From NCBI RefSeq assembly GCF_014699035.1, contig NZ_JACXAA010000006.1, forward strand, positions 186,001 to 250,000: DNA of 64,000 nt, written 5' to 3'. The stretch is from Spirosoma validum. GTDB lineage: Bacteria; Bacteroidota; Bacteroidia; Cytophagales; Spirosomataceae. This document shows, one piece after another, positions 17,909 through 26,714 of this stretch (position 1 is the first letter of the stretch; every line of letters begins with the position of its first letter). Both the position numbers and the translations under genes were made by a program. The notes under the pieces are model-generated. The model saw nothing but the letters and a program-made list of their open reading frames with translations, searched no databases and had not been told where the DNA came from.

Positions 17909-20900
17909 GTGCCCATGCGGAACATTGTTGTACGACCCATTTTACTTGTCGGCCTTCTGTTCGTCAGTCTTTTAACTGCGTTTGGTTTAATGAAACCAGG
18001 TCGGAGTATGTGGGCTCGACTTTCTCACAAAACTTTTTCTAAATCCACGGCCAAACGTCTGGAAAATCGCGCCGTCCGCAACGCGATTTCTACGTATAAG
18101 TTTGGTCCGGCGGCACGACCTGTTGAAGTATTCAACCTATCCGACAGTGGCCAACATTGGGTAGACAGCGTCTTCCAGACGATGACGCCCGACCAGAAAA
18201 TCGGTCAGTTTTTTATGGTAGCGACTTTCTCAAATCGTCATGAGAATCACTATCAGTATATCGATCACCTGATTCAGACCAATCATATCGGCGGATTAAT
18301 CTTCTTCCAGGGTGGCCCCTACCGCCAGGCCATCTTAACAAATCGCTATCAGGCTGAGTCAAAAATACCTTTGCTTATCGGCATTGACGGCGAGTGGGGT
18401 TTAGGCATGCGTTTGGATAGCGCAATGGATTTCCCGAAGCAAATGGCTCTGGGCGCTATTCGGGACAATGAGGTAATTTATCGGATGGGGGCTGAAATTG
18501 GTCGTCAATGTCAGCGTTTGGGTATTCATATCAACTTTGCTCCGGTTTCAGACATCAACAGCAATCCATATAATCCGGTCATTGGCGTTCGATCGTTCGG
18601 TGAGTCTAAGGAGAACGTAGCATTGAAAGCTTCGGCTTATATGCGTGGCATGCAACAAACGCATGTTATCGCTACAGCTAAGCATTTTCCGGGTCATGGT
18701 AACACAGACGTCGATTCGCATCACTCATTGCCAACGGTCAGTCGGTCGTCGGAGCAAATGCGCGAAATTGATTTGTATCCGTTCCGAAAACTGATTGACG
18801 ATAGCTTAATGGGCGTTGTCACGGGGCATCTGCACGTACCTGTAATCGATAACACACCTGCCTTAGCCGCTACGTTGTCGGAAAAAATTGTAACAGAACT
18901 GCTGAAAAAAGAATTAGGCTTCCGCGGTTTAGTCTTTACCGATGCCCTCAATATGGGCGGTATTAATCGGTCGCCGAAGCTGATAGATGTTAATCTGCGG
19001 GCATTGATCGCCGGGAATGATATTCTGTTATACCCTGAAAATATCCGCGACGCTACAACGAACATCTTAAATGCGATTCAGCAGGGCGTTATCTCTCAGG
19101 AATTTATTGATGAGAAAGTCAAAAAAATTCTACGAGCCAAATATTGGGCTGGTCTCCATCAATATAAATCCATTAATCTCAACGGGTTAGCAGCTGACCT
19201 GAATTCGCCAGAAGCCAAACTCCTGAAGCAAGAACTCTGTGAACAATCGGTTACCGTAACGGATAATCATAACGGCCTTTTGCCGCTAAGCCGACTCGAC
19301 ACCCTTCGATTGGCTTCAGTAGCTATTGGCGCCGAGCCCGGTAACGTATTTCAAAAAGCGTTAAACCAATACGCTCCTTTCCAGACTATTGCTCTTTCTG
19401 AAAAGCCAGCTACAGAAACTGACTTAAACAATATACTAACTCAGATCGGTGAAGCGAATACCGTAGTGCTCAGCTTTCACCGAATGAGCGAGTCTGCATC
19501 CCGGAAATTTGGGATCACGAAAACGTCGCTTGATCTAATCAGCCGCCTGAAGCAGCGTGGCATTAAAGTGATTGTTACAGCCTTTGGCTCACCTTATAGT
19601 CTACCCCAGTTTTCAGGAGCCGATGCGCTTGTTTGCGCTTACCAGGAACTCGATGATATGCAACGCGTGGTCCCACAAATCTTGTTCGGTGGTTTGGGCG
19701 CACGGGGTATGCTTCCAATTTCAACGGGAGATCTTAAAGTGGGGCTTGGTCTGACACTATCTCCTGAAGGCCGTTTATCGGCCGGATCACCGGAAAGTGT
19801 TGGGATGAAAACAGCCGTGCTGAATCAGATCGATGCGATTGTTCAGAATGCCGTAAAGAACCATGTTGTTCCAGGATGCGAGATTCTGGTGGCCCGAAAA
19901 GGCAAGATCGTTTACAATAAAAACTTTGGTGCGCTGACCTACGCGGCTGGAGCCGAAAAAGTAACGGACGAAACGCTGTATGATCTGGCTTCGCTTACGA
20001 AGGTTCTGGCTACGTTACAGTCGGTCATGGTTCTATACGACCGGAAACAAATTGATCTGAGCCAGAAGGCGTCGCTTTATTTGCCGGAATTACGTAATAC
20101 GAATAAGCAAAATATTACCCTTCAGGACCTACTCTGGCATCAGTCCGGAATGGTGTCCTATTACCCAACGACCTGGGATCGTACGCGACTACCGGGTGGG
20201 GGATTGAAAGCACAGTATTACTCGGCAACAGGCGATAGTCTACATACCCTCCAGATCGCCCCAACGCTTTGGGGAGTTCCGGCGTTGAAAGATTCGGTCT
20301 GGAAATGGGTCGTTCAGTCGCCAATGTCGCGAAAAATGGACGAAAGTGGTAAACCAGCGTATGTGTATAGTGATCTGAATTTCCTGACCTTGCAAAAAAT
20401 TGTAGAGAGAGTCAGCAAGCAATCATTAGACAAGTTTGTTACGGAAAACGTCTATAAACCGCTCGGGCTTCATCAACTTGGCTTTACGCCACTACAGCGG
20501 CTGTCACACCCGCAATGCGCACCAACTGAGCAGGATACGTATTATCGGAACCAGCTCTTGATGGGTACCGTACACGACCAGATGGCAGCAGTTCAGGGTG
20601 GTATTTCAGGGCATGCCGGCTTGTTTGGAAACGCTCGTGACATTGCTACGTTACTGCAAATGAATCTGCAAAAAGGCCAGTACGGAGACCTACGCATTTT
20701 TCAGCCAATGACAGTACCTTATTTCACACAAACGCTTAGTAGCCGTAGTCATCGGTCGTTGGGTTGGGACAAACCGAATCCAGAAAGTACGAGCAGTGTA
20801 TATCTAGCTCAACAGGCTTCTCCCCGGTCGTTTGGTCACACGGGTTTCACAGGCAATGTTGTGTGGGTCGACCCAGATGAAGAACTAATCTTTGTTTTCC

Positions 20901-20998
20901 TTTCTAATCGTATCTATCCAACGGCTGGCAATAATTCAATTAATACAACCAAACTTCGCCGACGTATTCACGAACTTATTTATAGTGCAGTACAATAA
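17909..20998 (+). CDS. GH3 beta-N-acetylhexosaminidase-like / serine beta-lactamase-like fusion
   Basis: A 1029-residue envelope protein with an N-terminal signal/anchor helix (about 8-28). Residues about 75-400 form a GH3 domain with the NagZ-type motif KHFPGHGNTDVDSHHSLP near 257-274, whose Asp/His pair acts in catalysis. A GH3 C-terminal-like domain follows to about 610. Residues about 630-1025 are a class C beta-lactamase/esterase-like domain with S695-LT-K698, a YSDLNF segment (YxN equivalent) and GHTGFTG. Fusion of these domains is known in Bacteroidota and suggests action on peptidoglycan-derived sugars and peptides. The start at 17915 is an alternative. Confidence 0.9.
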   Translation: MPMRNIVVRPILLVGLLFVSLLTAFGLMKPGRSMWARLSHKTFSKSTAKRLENRAVRNAISTYKFGPAARPVEVFNLSDSGQHWVDSVFQTMTPDQKIGQFFMVATFSNRHENHYQYIDHLIQTNHIGGLIFFQGGPYRQAILTNRYQAESKIPLLIGIDGEWGLGMRLDSAMDFPKQMALGAIRDNEVIYRMGAEIGRQCQRLGIHINFAPVSDINSNPYNPVIGVRSFGESKENVALKASAYMRGMQQTHVIATAKHFPGHGNTDVDSHHSLPTVSRSSEQMREIDLYPFRKLIDDSLMGVVTGHLHVPVIDNTPALAATLSEKIVTELLKKELGFRGLVFTDALNMGGINRSPKLIDVNLRALIAGNDILLYPENIRDATTNILNAIQQGVISQEFIDEKVKKILRAKYWAGLHQYKSINLNGLAADLNSPEAKLLKQELCEQSVTVTDNHNGLLPLSRLDTLRLASVAIGAEPGNVFQKALNQYAPFQTIALSEKPATETDLNNILTQIGEANTVVLSFHRMSESASRKFGITKTSLDLISRLKQRGIKVIVTAFGSPYSLPQFSGADALVCAYQELDDMQRVVPQILFGGLGARGMLPISTGDLKVGLGLTLSPEGRLSAGSPESVGMKTAVLNQIDAIVQNAVKNHVVPGCEILVARKGKIVYNKNFGALTYAAGAEKVTDETLYDLASLTKVLATLQSVMVLYDRKQIDLSQKASLYLPELRNTNKQNITLQDLLWHQSGMVSYYPTTWDRTRLPGGGLKAQYYSATGDSLHTLQIAPTLWGVPALKDSVWKWVVQSPMSRKMDESGKPAYVYSDLNFLTLQKIVERVSKQSLDKFVTENVYKPLGLHQLGFTPLQRLSHPQCAPTEQDTYYRNQLLMGTVHDQMAAVQGGISGHAGLFGNARDIATLLQMNLQKGQYGDLRIFQPMTVPYFTQTLSSRSHRSLGWDKPNPESTSSVYLAQQASPRSFGHTGFTGNVVWVDPDEELIFVFLSNRIYPTAGNNSINTTKLRRRIHELIYSAVQ

Positions 20999-21027
20999 CC
21001 CAATATGATTTTCCTGTAAAACTTTTC

Positions 21028-21060
21028 AATGCCACAACGTAACAGAAGTGGCATTTTTTA
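21028..21060 (+). terminator. Terminator after GH3/beta-lactamase gene
   Basis: AATGCCAC (21028-21035) pairs with GTGGCATT (21048-21055), followed by a T-rich tail. The stop codon is 30 bp upstream. Confidence 0.8.
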
Positions 21061-21236
21061 TTCTCCTTTTCATTTAATAGTTTCTCATTAATTTAATAGG
21101 ACCCTAAAAATCAGCCTGTTAATTAAACTCATTATATACTGATTCTTCATAAGCTCAGTCTATAACATATCACTTTCTTTATATCGTCTATAAATGCATT
21201 AACTTTAAAGCCGTAATTATTTTTTACTCCTATTAT

Positions 21237-24200
21237 ATGAATGGACGTAAGCTTTACTCCTATCTATTTATCTGGTTTTGCATTTGTAGTTTGACAATTA
21301 ATAGCCTCGCTCAGACTATTACAACTGGTTCAATTACGCCATCTACTATCTGTCCGGGTGGAGTTGTCACGGTTACGTTTACTACAAGCGGGACGTTCGC
21401 AGCAGCGAACACATTTTCCGCTCAACTATCGGACGCATCCGGTACGTTCGCTGCAACTCCTACTGTTATTGGTACTGTTGCAAGCACATCTGCGGTAGCC
21501 ATTAGTGCAACGATTCCTTCATCGACAGTTAATGGGTCTTATAAAATTCGAGTTGTTTCCAGTGCGGCTGCTGTCATTGGCAGTTCTCAAGCGCTTGCCG
21601 TTAACGTACCGGCAGCTCCTGGCACAAGTCCAGTAAGTTACTGTGTCGGACAGGCGGCATCCGTGTTAACCGCTACAGGTACGAATTTGAAATGGTATAC
21701 AGCCCAAACTGGTGGTACACCCCTAGCCGTTACACCTACTCCCTCAACAACGGTTGCTAGCTCAACTACCTACTACGTTAGTCAGACGGTAGACGGGTGC
21801 GAAAGTGAGCGGGCTAGCCTAGTAGTGACCATAAATAATCAGCCCCCTCCACCTGGCGTGACGAATATTGGGCTTTGCATTAACGGTCCCACCTCACCAT
21901 TGACAGCCACTGGCAGCAACCTGAAGTGGTACGATGCAAATGATAACTTGTTGAGCGGAGCGCCCACGCCTAGTACAAGTACCTTAACGCTTTGGGTGTA
22001 CAAAGTCTCTCAGACGTCGGCAATCGGCTGTGAAAGCCCAAAAGCAACGATAACTGCGAACATCAAGTCCCGGCCCGCTGGACCCAGTGTAACACCTCCA
22101 ACCCCTTATTGCCAAGGGGCACCGGCAGCCCCTCTTTCAGCAACGGGCGAGAGCTTACTATGGTATGGCACGGATGCCAATGGGGGCATTGGCTCTACAG
22201 CAGCTCCAGTACCAAGCACGGATACGCCCGGTGAAAAAACCTACTACGTAACGCAAACCGTAACGGGCTGTGAGAACAGCCCCCGCACCCCCATCGTTGT
22301 CACGGTAAAACCAAAGCCAACAGCTCCTGGCACAAGTCCAGTAAGTTACTGTGTCGGACAGGCGGCATCCGTGTTAACCGCTACAGGTACGAATTTGAAA
22401 TGGTATACAGCCCAAACTGGTGGTACACCCCTAGCCGTTACACCTACTCCCTCAACAACGGTTGCTAGCTCAACTACCTACTACGTTAGTCAGACGGTAG
22501 ACGGGTGCGAAAGTGAGCGGGCTAGCCTAGTAGTGACCATAAATAATCAGCCCCCTCCACCTGGCGTGACGAATATTGGGCTTTGCATTAACGGTCCCAC
22601 CTCACCATTGACAGCCACTGGCAGCAACCTGAAGTGGTACGATGCAAATGATAACTTGTTGAGCGGAGCGCCCACGCCTAGTACAAGTACCTTAACGCTT
22701 TGGGTGTACAAAGTCTCTCAGACGTCGGCAATCGGCTGTGAAAGCCCAAAAGCAACGATAACTGCGAACATCAAGTCCCGGCCCGCTGGACCCAGTGTAA
22801 CACCTCCAACCCCTTATTGCCAAGGGGCACCGGCAGCCCCTCTTTCAGCAACGGGCGAGAGCTTACTATGGTATGGCACGGATGCCAATGGGGGCATTGG
22901 CTCTACAGCAGCTCCAGTACCAAGCACGGATACGCCCGGTGAAAAAACCTACTACGTAACGCAAACCGTAACGGGCTGTGAGAACAGCCCCCGCACCCCC
23001 ATCGTTGTCACGGTAAAACCAAAGCCAACGGCTCCTGGCACCACCGCAATTGCCTTTTGTCAAAACGTGGCTTCACCATCACTTGTAGCTGTTTTTGCCG
23101 CTAATACTTCTCCAAATTGGTATGGTACTAACGCTACTGGTGGTAGTGCCACAACGACCGCTCCGATACCTCCCAACAACGTTGCTCAAACTATAGTCTA
23201 TTACGTAAGTCAAACCCTGGACGGTTGTGAAAGTGATCGGGCAAGTTTGAGTGTACGTGTAAAACCCTTACCGGCTGCACCAGCGGTTACAGCAGTAAGC
23301 TTCTGTAATACGAGTGCCGCATCTGCCTTGACAGCGAGCGGCAATGAATTGAAATGGTATGATGGTACCGGAAATCCATTAGGAGCCCCCCCCACACCGA
23401 ATACAAGCGCGGTTGGTAACCAAACGTTTAAAGTTTCACAGACATTAGAAAGCTGTGAAGGTCCTAAAGCGGATCTGGTTGTTACGATCAAGCCACTACC
23501 TGATGCGCCAGGAACATCTAACCTTTTCTATTGTCTGCCCACTCAGGACCAGCCCGCTCAGAACGTAGCGGCCCTGACAGCAGCCGGACAGAATCTGAAA
23601 TGGTTTAATCCATCTGATGGTAATATATTCTCTTCAGCGCCTATACCATCCATCGGTCAACTAGGTACGCAGAGTTTTCAGGTAAGCCAAACAGTGAACG
23701 GATGTGAAGGTGGCAAGTCGACGCTTCAGGTAACTATACGTACTACTGCCGTACCGACGGTTAGCAAACCGTTAGTCACATACTGCATCAATGACAAGCC
23801 TGTACCCCTGGAGGCTAGTGCGGAATCTGGCGGTAGTTTGCGTTGGGTCAATCCTTATGACCAGATTTCAAACGACGCGCCTATACCTTCTACACTAAAC
23901 ACGAGCATTCAGGCTGGTGGTGACCCTTTTTATGTATTTCAAATTGGCCAGAACACTTGCTATAGCGGACGTTCGGTTGTCAGAGTTCTTGTCAATGCAT
24001 TACCAACACTATCGCTAATTCCATCAGCAACCAGTATCAACCTAGGCCAGAGAGTCAATCTAAACTTGAAATTTACTAGTACGGCTCCGTACAGCTATAC
24101 ACTTACAGATGGACTCTCAGGCGTATCTAACAAAGCTGATACGACTATTTCTGTGTTGCCTCGCGCTACCACAACTTATCAGATCACTACAATTAGAAAC

Positions 24201-25082
24201 AGTTGTGGTGTCGGTCTACCGGGCAATCCAGCAACAGCGACTATTACGGTTCGTATACCAACTGTTACGACAAGTGCCCTGACTACTTCAACCTTATGCG
24301 TAGGTACATCGCTTAGTGTTCCGTTCACGACTACGGGTGAATTCAATCAAGGAAATGCATTCAGAATTGAACTGGTAAGCGTCGCAGATACGTCAAAAAA
24401 ATATGGAGTTTCGGCAACGGCAACGATTTCGCCGGTGACGGCACCGTTGCCTTTAACACTGGTCGGTGGGCAGTATTATGTACGCGTGAAGGCTGATAAT
24501 CCGGAAATAGCCGTTACGGGTAGTAACAGCCCTACCTTATTGACCATCCGTCCACAACCAACAGCAGCGTTAACCGGCACACAAAACATTTACGAAGGTT
24601 ATCCGGCTAATTTAACCCTTACACTTGGAGGAGAAAGTCCATGGACAGTCGTATATGCCGATAGTGTTCGAAGTTATTCAGCCACGGCAACCACTAATCC
24701 TTACGCTGTTGAAGTGCGCCCCAGCCGTACGACTACGTATCGCTTAGTTAGTGTGGCGAACGTTTGTGGAAACGGCCCAATATCCGGTACGGCCACTGTC
24801 TCAGTATTACCTCTGCTAGGCATAGACGATAACCCACTTGACCCATTAGTGAAAACCTATCCGATACCGACCACGTCTGTGGTAACGATCGAACTTGATC
24901 TACCCCTAACGCGAGATTCCGCTACCTTATCACTATCCGATATGAGCGGAAGGCAAGTATTGCAACAAACAACCCGAAATCGGAAACAAGATCTGGATCT
25001 AACTTCGCAACCTAATGGTTTGTATTTACTACGTATCCAGGTCGGTGATCGCCAAACCGTCCGTAAAATATTAAAACAATAA
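21237..25082 (+). CDS. Large surface protein with about ten Ig-like modules and T9SS sorting domain
   Basis: A 1281-residue secreted protein with a signal peptide (FIWFCICSLTINSLAQ). About ten tandem modules of 75-80 residues follow (about 125-900), each with a Cys near the start (SYCVGQ, GLCING, PYCQG...), a central LKWY-type strand and a TYYVSQTVxGCE end. They look like the Ig-like modules common in Cytophagales surface proteins. Two further Ig-like regions lead to a type A T9SS sorting domain over the last 75 residues (TYPIPTTSVVTIELDL..., LSDMSGRQVL, GLYLLRIQVGDRQTVRKI). Modules 1-3 and 4-6 are an exact DNA duplication. The likely role is adhesion or surface layer. Confidence 0.9.
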   Translation: MNGRKLYSYLFIWFCICSLTINSLAQTITTGSITPSTICPGGVVTVTFTTSGTFAAANTFSAQLSDASGTFAATPTVIGTVASTSAVAISATIPSSTVNGSYKIRVVSSAAAVIGSSQALAVNVPAAPGTSPVSYCVGQAASVLTATGTNLKWYTAQTGGTPLAVTPTPSTTVASSTTYYVSQTVDGCESERASLVVTINNQPPPPGVTNIGLCINGPTSPLTATGSNLKWYDANDNLLSGAPTPSTSTLTLWVYKVSQTSAIGCESPKATITANIKSRPAGPSVTPPTPYCQGAPAAPLSATGESLLWYGTDANGGIGSTAAPVPSTDTPGEKTYYVTQTVTGCENSPRTPIVVTVKPKPTAPGTSPVSYCVGQAASVLTATGTNLKWYTAQTGGTPLAVTPTPSTTVASSTTYYVSQTVDGCESERASLVVTINNQPPPPGVTNIGLCINGPTSPLTATGSNLKWYDANDNLLSGAPTPSTSTLTLWVYKVSQTSAIGCESPKATITANIKSRPAGPSVTPPTPYCQGAPAAPLSATGESLLWYGTDANGGIGSTAAPVPSTDTPGEKTYYVTQTVTGCENSPRTPIVVTVKPKPTAPGTTAIAFCQNVASPSLVAVFAANTSPNWYGTNATGGSATTTAPIPPNNVAQTIVYYVSQTLDGCESDRASLSVRVKPLPAAPAVTAVSFCNTSAASALTASGNELKWYDGTGNPLGAPPTPNTSAVGNQTFKVSQTLESCEGPKADLVVTIKPLPDAPGTSNLFYCLPTQDQPAQNVAALTAAGQNLKWFNPSDGNIFSSAPIPSIGQLGTQSFQVSQTVNGCEGGKSTLQVTIRTTAVPTVSKPLVTYCINDKPVPLEASAESGGSLRWVNPYDQISNDAPIPSTLNTSIQAGGDPFYVFQIGQNTCYSGRSVVRVLVNALPTLSLIPSATSINLGQRVNLNLKFTSTAPYSYTLTDGLSGVSNKADTTISVLPRATTTYQITTIRNSCGVGLPGNPATATITVRIPTVTTSALTTSTLCVGTSLSVPFTTTGEFNQGNAFRIELVSVADTSKKYGVSATATISPVTAPLPLTLVGGQYYVRVKADNPEIAVTGSNSPTLLTIRPQPTAALTGTQNIYEGYPANLTLTLGGESPWTVVYADSVRSYSATATTNPYAVEVRPSRTTTYRLVSVANVCGNGPISGTATVSVLPLLGIDDNPLDPLVKTYPIPTTSVVTIELDLPLTRDSATLSLSDMSGRQVLQQTTRNRKQDLDLTSQPNGLYLLRIQVGDRQTVRKILKQ
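21615..23030 (+). repeat. Exact 708-bp tandem duplication (2 copies) within Ig-like repeat gene
   Basis: Copy 1 spans 21615-22322 and copy 2 spans 22323-23030. Read side by side they appear identical base for base, including synonymous positions. Each encodes 236 residues (residues 127-362 and 363-598), that is three Ig-like modules. The neighbouring modules share only protein-level similarity, so this pair is a recent in-frame duplication or is kept identical by gene conversion. The third boundary (23031) starts with the same GCTCCTGGCA word, a likely recombination junction. Confidence 0.95.
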
Positions 25083-25138
25083 ATTACTCGATAGCAACTT
25101 ACAAATGACTGTCAAGTAATTCCCAACGTTACTAACTC

Positions 25139-25573
25139 ATGTCCGATGAATATTTTATGGAAATTGCACTTGGGCTTGCAGAAGAAGCAGGTGATGAGGG
25201 CGAAATTCCTGTCGGAGCAGTTGTTGTTTGTCGTAATAGAATCATTGCAAAAGCTCGTAATCAAACGGAGCAGTTGAATGATGTAACAGCCCATGCAGAG
25301 TTAATGGCGATCACAGCGGCTGCTCAATATTTGGGAGGAAAATATCTGACCGACTGCACTATGTACGTTACGCTGGAACCCTGCGTAATGTGTGCAGGGG
25401 CTTTATTCTGGGCACAACTTGGCCGATTAGTTATCGGCGCCAGTGATCCAAAACGGGGATACAGCCGTCTTGAATCACCAGTTCTCCATCCCAAGACCCG
25501 GCTCGAAACAGGCATACTTGCTGAGGAGACCCAACTCCTTTTGGCTAAGTTTTTTAAGCGCTTAAGAACATAA
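25139..25573 (+). CDS. tadA: tRNA-specific adenosine deaminase TadA (nucleoside deaminase)
   Basis: Deaminates adenosine 34 of tRNA-Arg(ACG) to inosine. The 144-residue protein has the zinc-site motifs H52-A-E54 (TAHAELMAI) and P81-C-V-M-C85 (LEPCVMCAGALFW), and the conserved EIPVGAVVV segment. Length and the DPKRGYSRL segment suit TadA rather than guanine deaminase, though close relatives are hard to tell apart. It sits between the Ig-repeat gene and sodA on the same strand. Confidence 0.85.
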   Translation: MSDEYFMEIALGLAEEAGDEGEIPVGAVVVCRNRIIAKARNQTEQLNDVTAHAELMAITAAAQYLGGKYLTDCTMYVTLEPCVMCAGALFWAQLGRLVIGASDPKRGYSRLESPVLHPKTRLETGILAEETQLLLAKFFKRLRT

Positions 25574-25629
25574 TCGGAAGCCACCTTGTTAATTTAACTG
25601 AATAATCATCCATTCTAACAAACAATAAA

Positions 25630-26244
25630 ATGGCTTTTGTATTAGACCCCCTTCCCTACCCGAGCGATTCGCTTGAACCAAATATTGACAAACAAACTAT
25701 GGAAATTCATCACGGAAAGCACCATAATGCCTACGTGACGAATTTGAATAACGCAATTGCTGGCACTGATATGGAAAATAAATCCATTGAAGATTTACTG
25801 GCAAGCGTTAGCCAAGCCCCTATAGCTGTTCGAAATAATGGAGGTGGGCATTATAACCATACATTATTTTGGAATACAATTTCAGGTAGTGGCGGTGGCC
25901 AACCAACCGGTACGTTAGCGGAAGCTATCAACCAGAAATTCGGCTCATTCGATGCTTTCAAAGAAGAGTTTACAAAAGCGGCAACAACTCGCTTCGGTTC
26001 AGGTTGGGCTTGGTTAATCGTAACACCCGAAGGTGAACTGGCGATTACGTCTTCTCCTAATCAGGATAACCCATTGATGGATATAGCCGAAGTAAAAGGT
26101 TTCCCGATTATTGGTCTTGACGTTTGGGAGCATGCTTACTACTTGAAGTATCAAAACCGTCGGCCGGACTACATTGCTGCTTATTTTAATGTAGTGGATT
26201 GGAATGCTGCAGAAAAACGGTACCAACAAGGTAAACAGGCTTAA
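25630..26244 (+). CDS. sodA: Superoxide dismutase (Mn/Fe family)
   Basis: Cytosolic metalloenzyme dismutating superoxide. The 204-residue protein has no signal peptide. The first ligand is His27 in [13 protein letters not shown], the second lies in [11 protein letters not shown], and the Asp/His pair is in [13 protein letters not shown]. The GSGWAWLIV and SPNQDNPLM segments look more like the manganese than the iron type, but metal choice cannot be settled from sequence. A long hairpin follows directly after the stop. Confidence 0.95.
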   Translation: MAFVLDPLPYPSDSLEPNIDKQTMEIHHGKHHNAYVTNLNNAIAGTDMENKSIEDLLASVSQAPIAVRNNGGGHYNHTLFWNTISGSGGGQPTGTLAEAINQKFGSFDAFKEEFTKAATTRFGSGWAWLIVTPEGELAITSSPNQDNPLMDIAEVKGFPIIGLDVWEHAYYLKYQNRRPDYIAAYFNVVDWNAAEKRYQQGKQA

Positions 26245-26248
26245 CGAA

Positions 26249-26321
26249 GAATAAAGAGTAATGTACCAGGAAAAATAACCAACTTTCCTGATCATTTTCC
26301 GTTGTACATTACTCTTTATTC
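26249..26321 (+). terminator. Compound long hairpin after sodA
   Basis: Perfect 18-bp outer arms (26249-26266 and 26304-26321) enclose an inner dyad, CAGGAAA (about 26267-26274) with TTTCCTG (26284-26290). It starts five bases after the sodA stop. There is no strict T run, so it may work as a mRNA-end stabiliser as well as a terminator. Its right arm overlaps the tRNA-His promoter. Confidence 0.75.
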
Positions 26322-26331
26322 ATTACTTTTG
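26302..26331 (+). promoter_or_regulatory. Promoter of tRNA-His
   Basis: TTG at 26302-26304 and TACTTTTG at 26324-26331 are spaced by 19 bp, an exact match to the Bacteroidota consensus. The tRNA begins 13 bp later. Confidence 0.8.
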
Positions 26332-26343
26332 CAATCCTAAAAC

Positions 26344-26418
26344 GGTGATTGTAGCTCAGTCGGTTAGAGCGTCGGATTGTGGTTCCGAAGGTCGCGGGTT
26401 CGAGCCCCGTCTTTCACC
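26344..26418 (+). tRNA. tRNA-His, anticodon GTG
   Basis: The fold has GTAGCTCAG (D-arm), CGGATTGTGGTTCCG (anticodon GTG) and GGGTTCGAGCCCC (T-arm). Position -1 is an encoded G (26344) facing C73 (26418), the histidine identity feature. The acceptor arms GTGATTG and CTTTCAC leave two adjacent T-T mismatches (pairs 5-68 and 6-67), which is odd. CCA is not encoded. Promoter and terminator flank it closely, so it looks expressed. Confidence 0.92.
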
Positions 26419-26424
26419 CTTTAT

Positions 26425-26451
26425 AGCCCTGCTTATAGCAGGGCTTTTTTA
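26425..26451 (+). terminator. Terminator of tRNA-His
   Basis: AGCCCTGC (26425-26432) pairs with GCAGGGCT (26438-26445), loop of five, then six T residues. Confidence 0.9.
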
Positions 26452-26673
26452 TTGTATAAAACTTACCATTGACTCCCACTACTACAAGTTACATTAGTAA
26501 TTCTGTTCAGGATGTATTCTATCCTCATTTTGTTGATGCTTTTCCTTAAAAGCTTAAACAAAAAGGAAACACCTAGGTTAACCATTCTATTAACTCCCTA
26601 TTTGAATTGACTAAGCAGTTCGTGCGTAGTCTACCTATAAAACTTATTTAATTGTAATAGTCCACTTACTAAT

Positions 26674-26698
26674 AGTTACTTCTTTTACAGAAGTAACT
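26674..26698 (+). promoter_or_regulatory. Dyad upstream of MerR/B12 regulator (candidate operator)
   Basis: AGTTACTTC (26674-26682) and GAAGTAACT (26690-26698) are perfect inverted 9-mers with a 7-bp spacer, ending 16 bp before the regulator's start codon. MerR-type proteins bind such dyads, so autoregulation is plausible. The rest of the 26452-26714 interval shows no gene. Confidence 0.5.
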
Positions 26699-26714
26699 GC
26701 TTGCAAAGTTTTTT

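Noticed and set aside
21615-23030. CRISPR-like array
   Set aside because: The repeat unit is 708 bp, in frame and coding for Ig-like modules, with no spacers.
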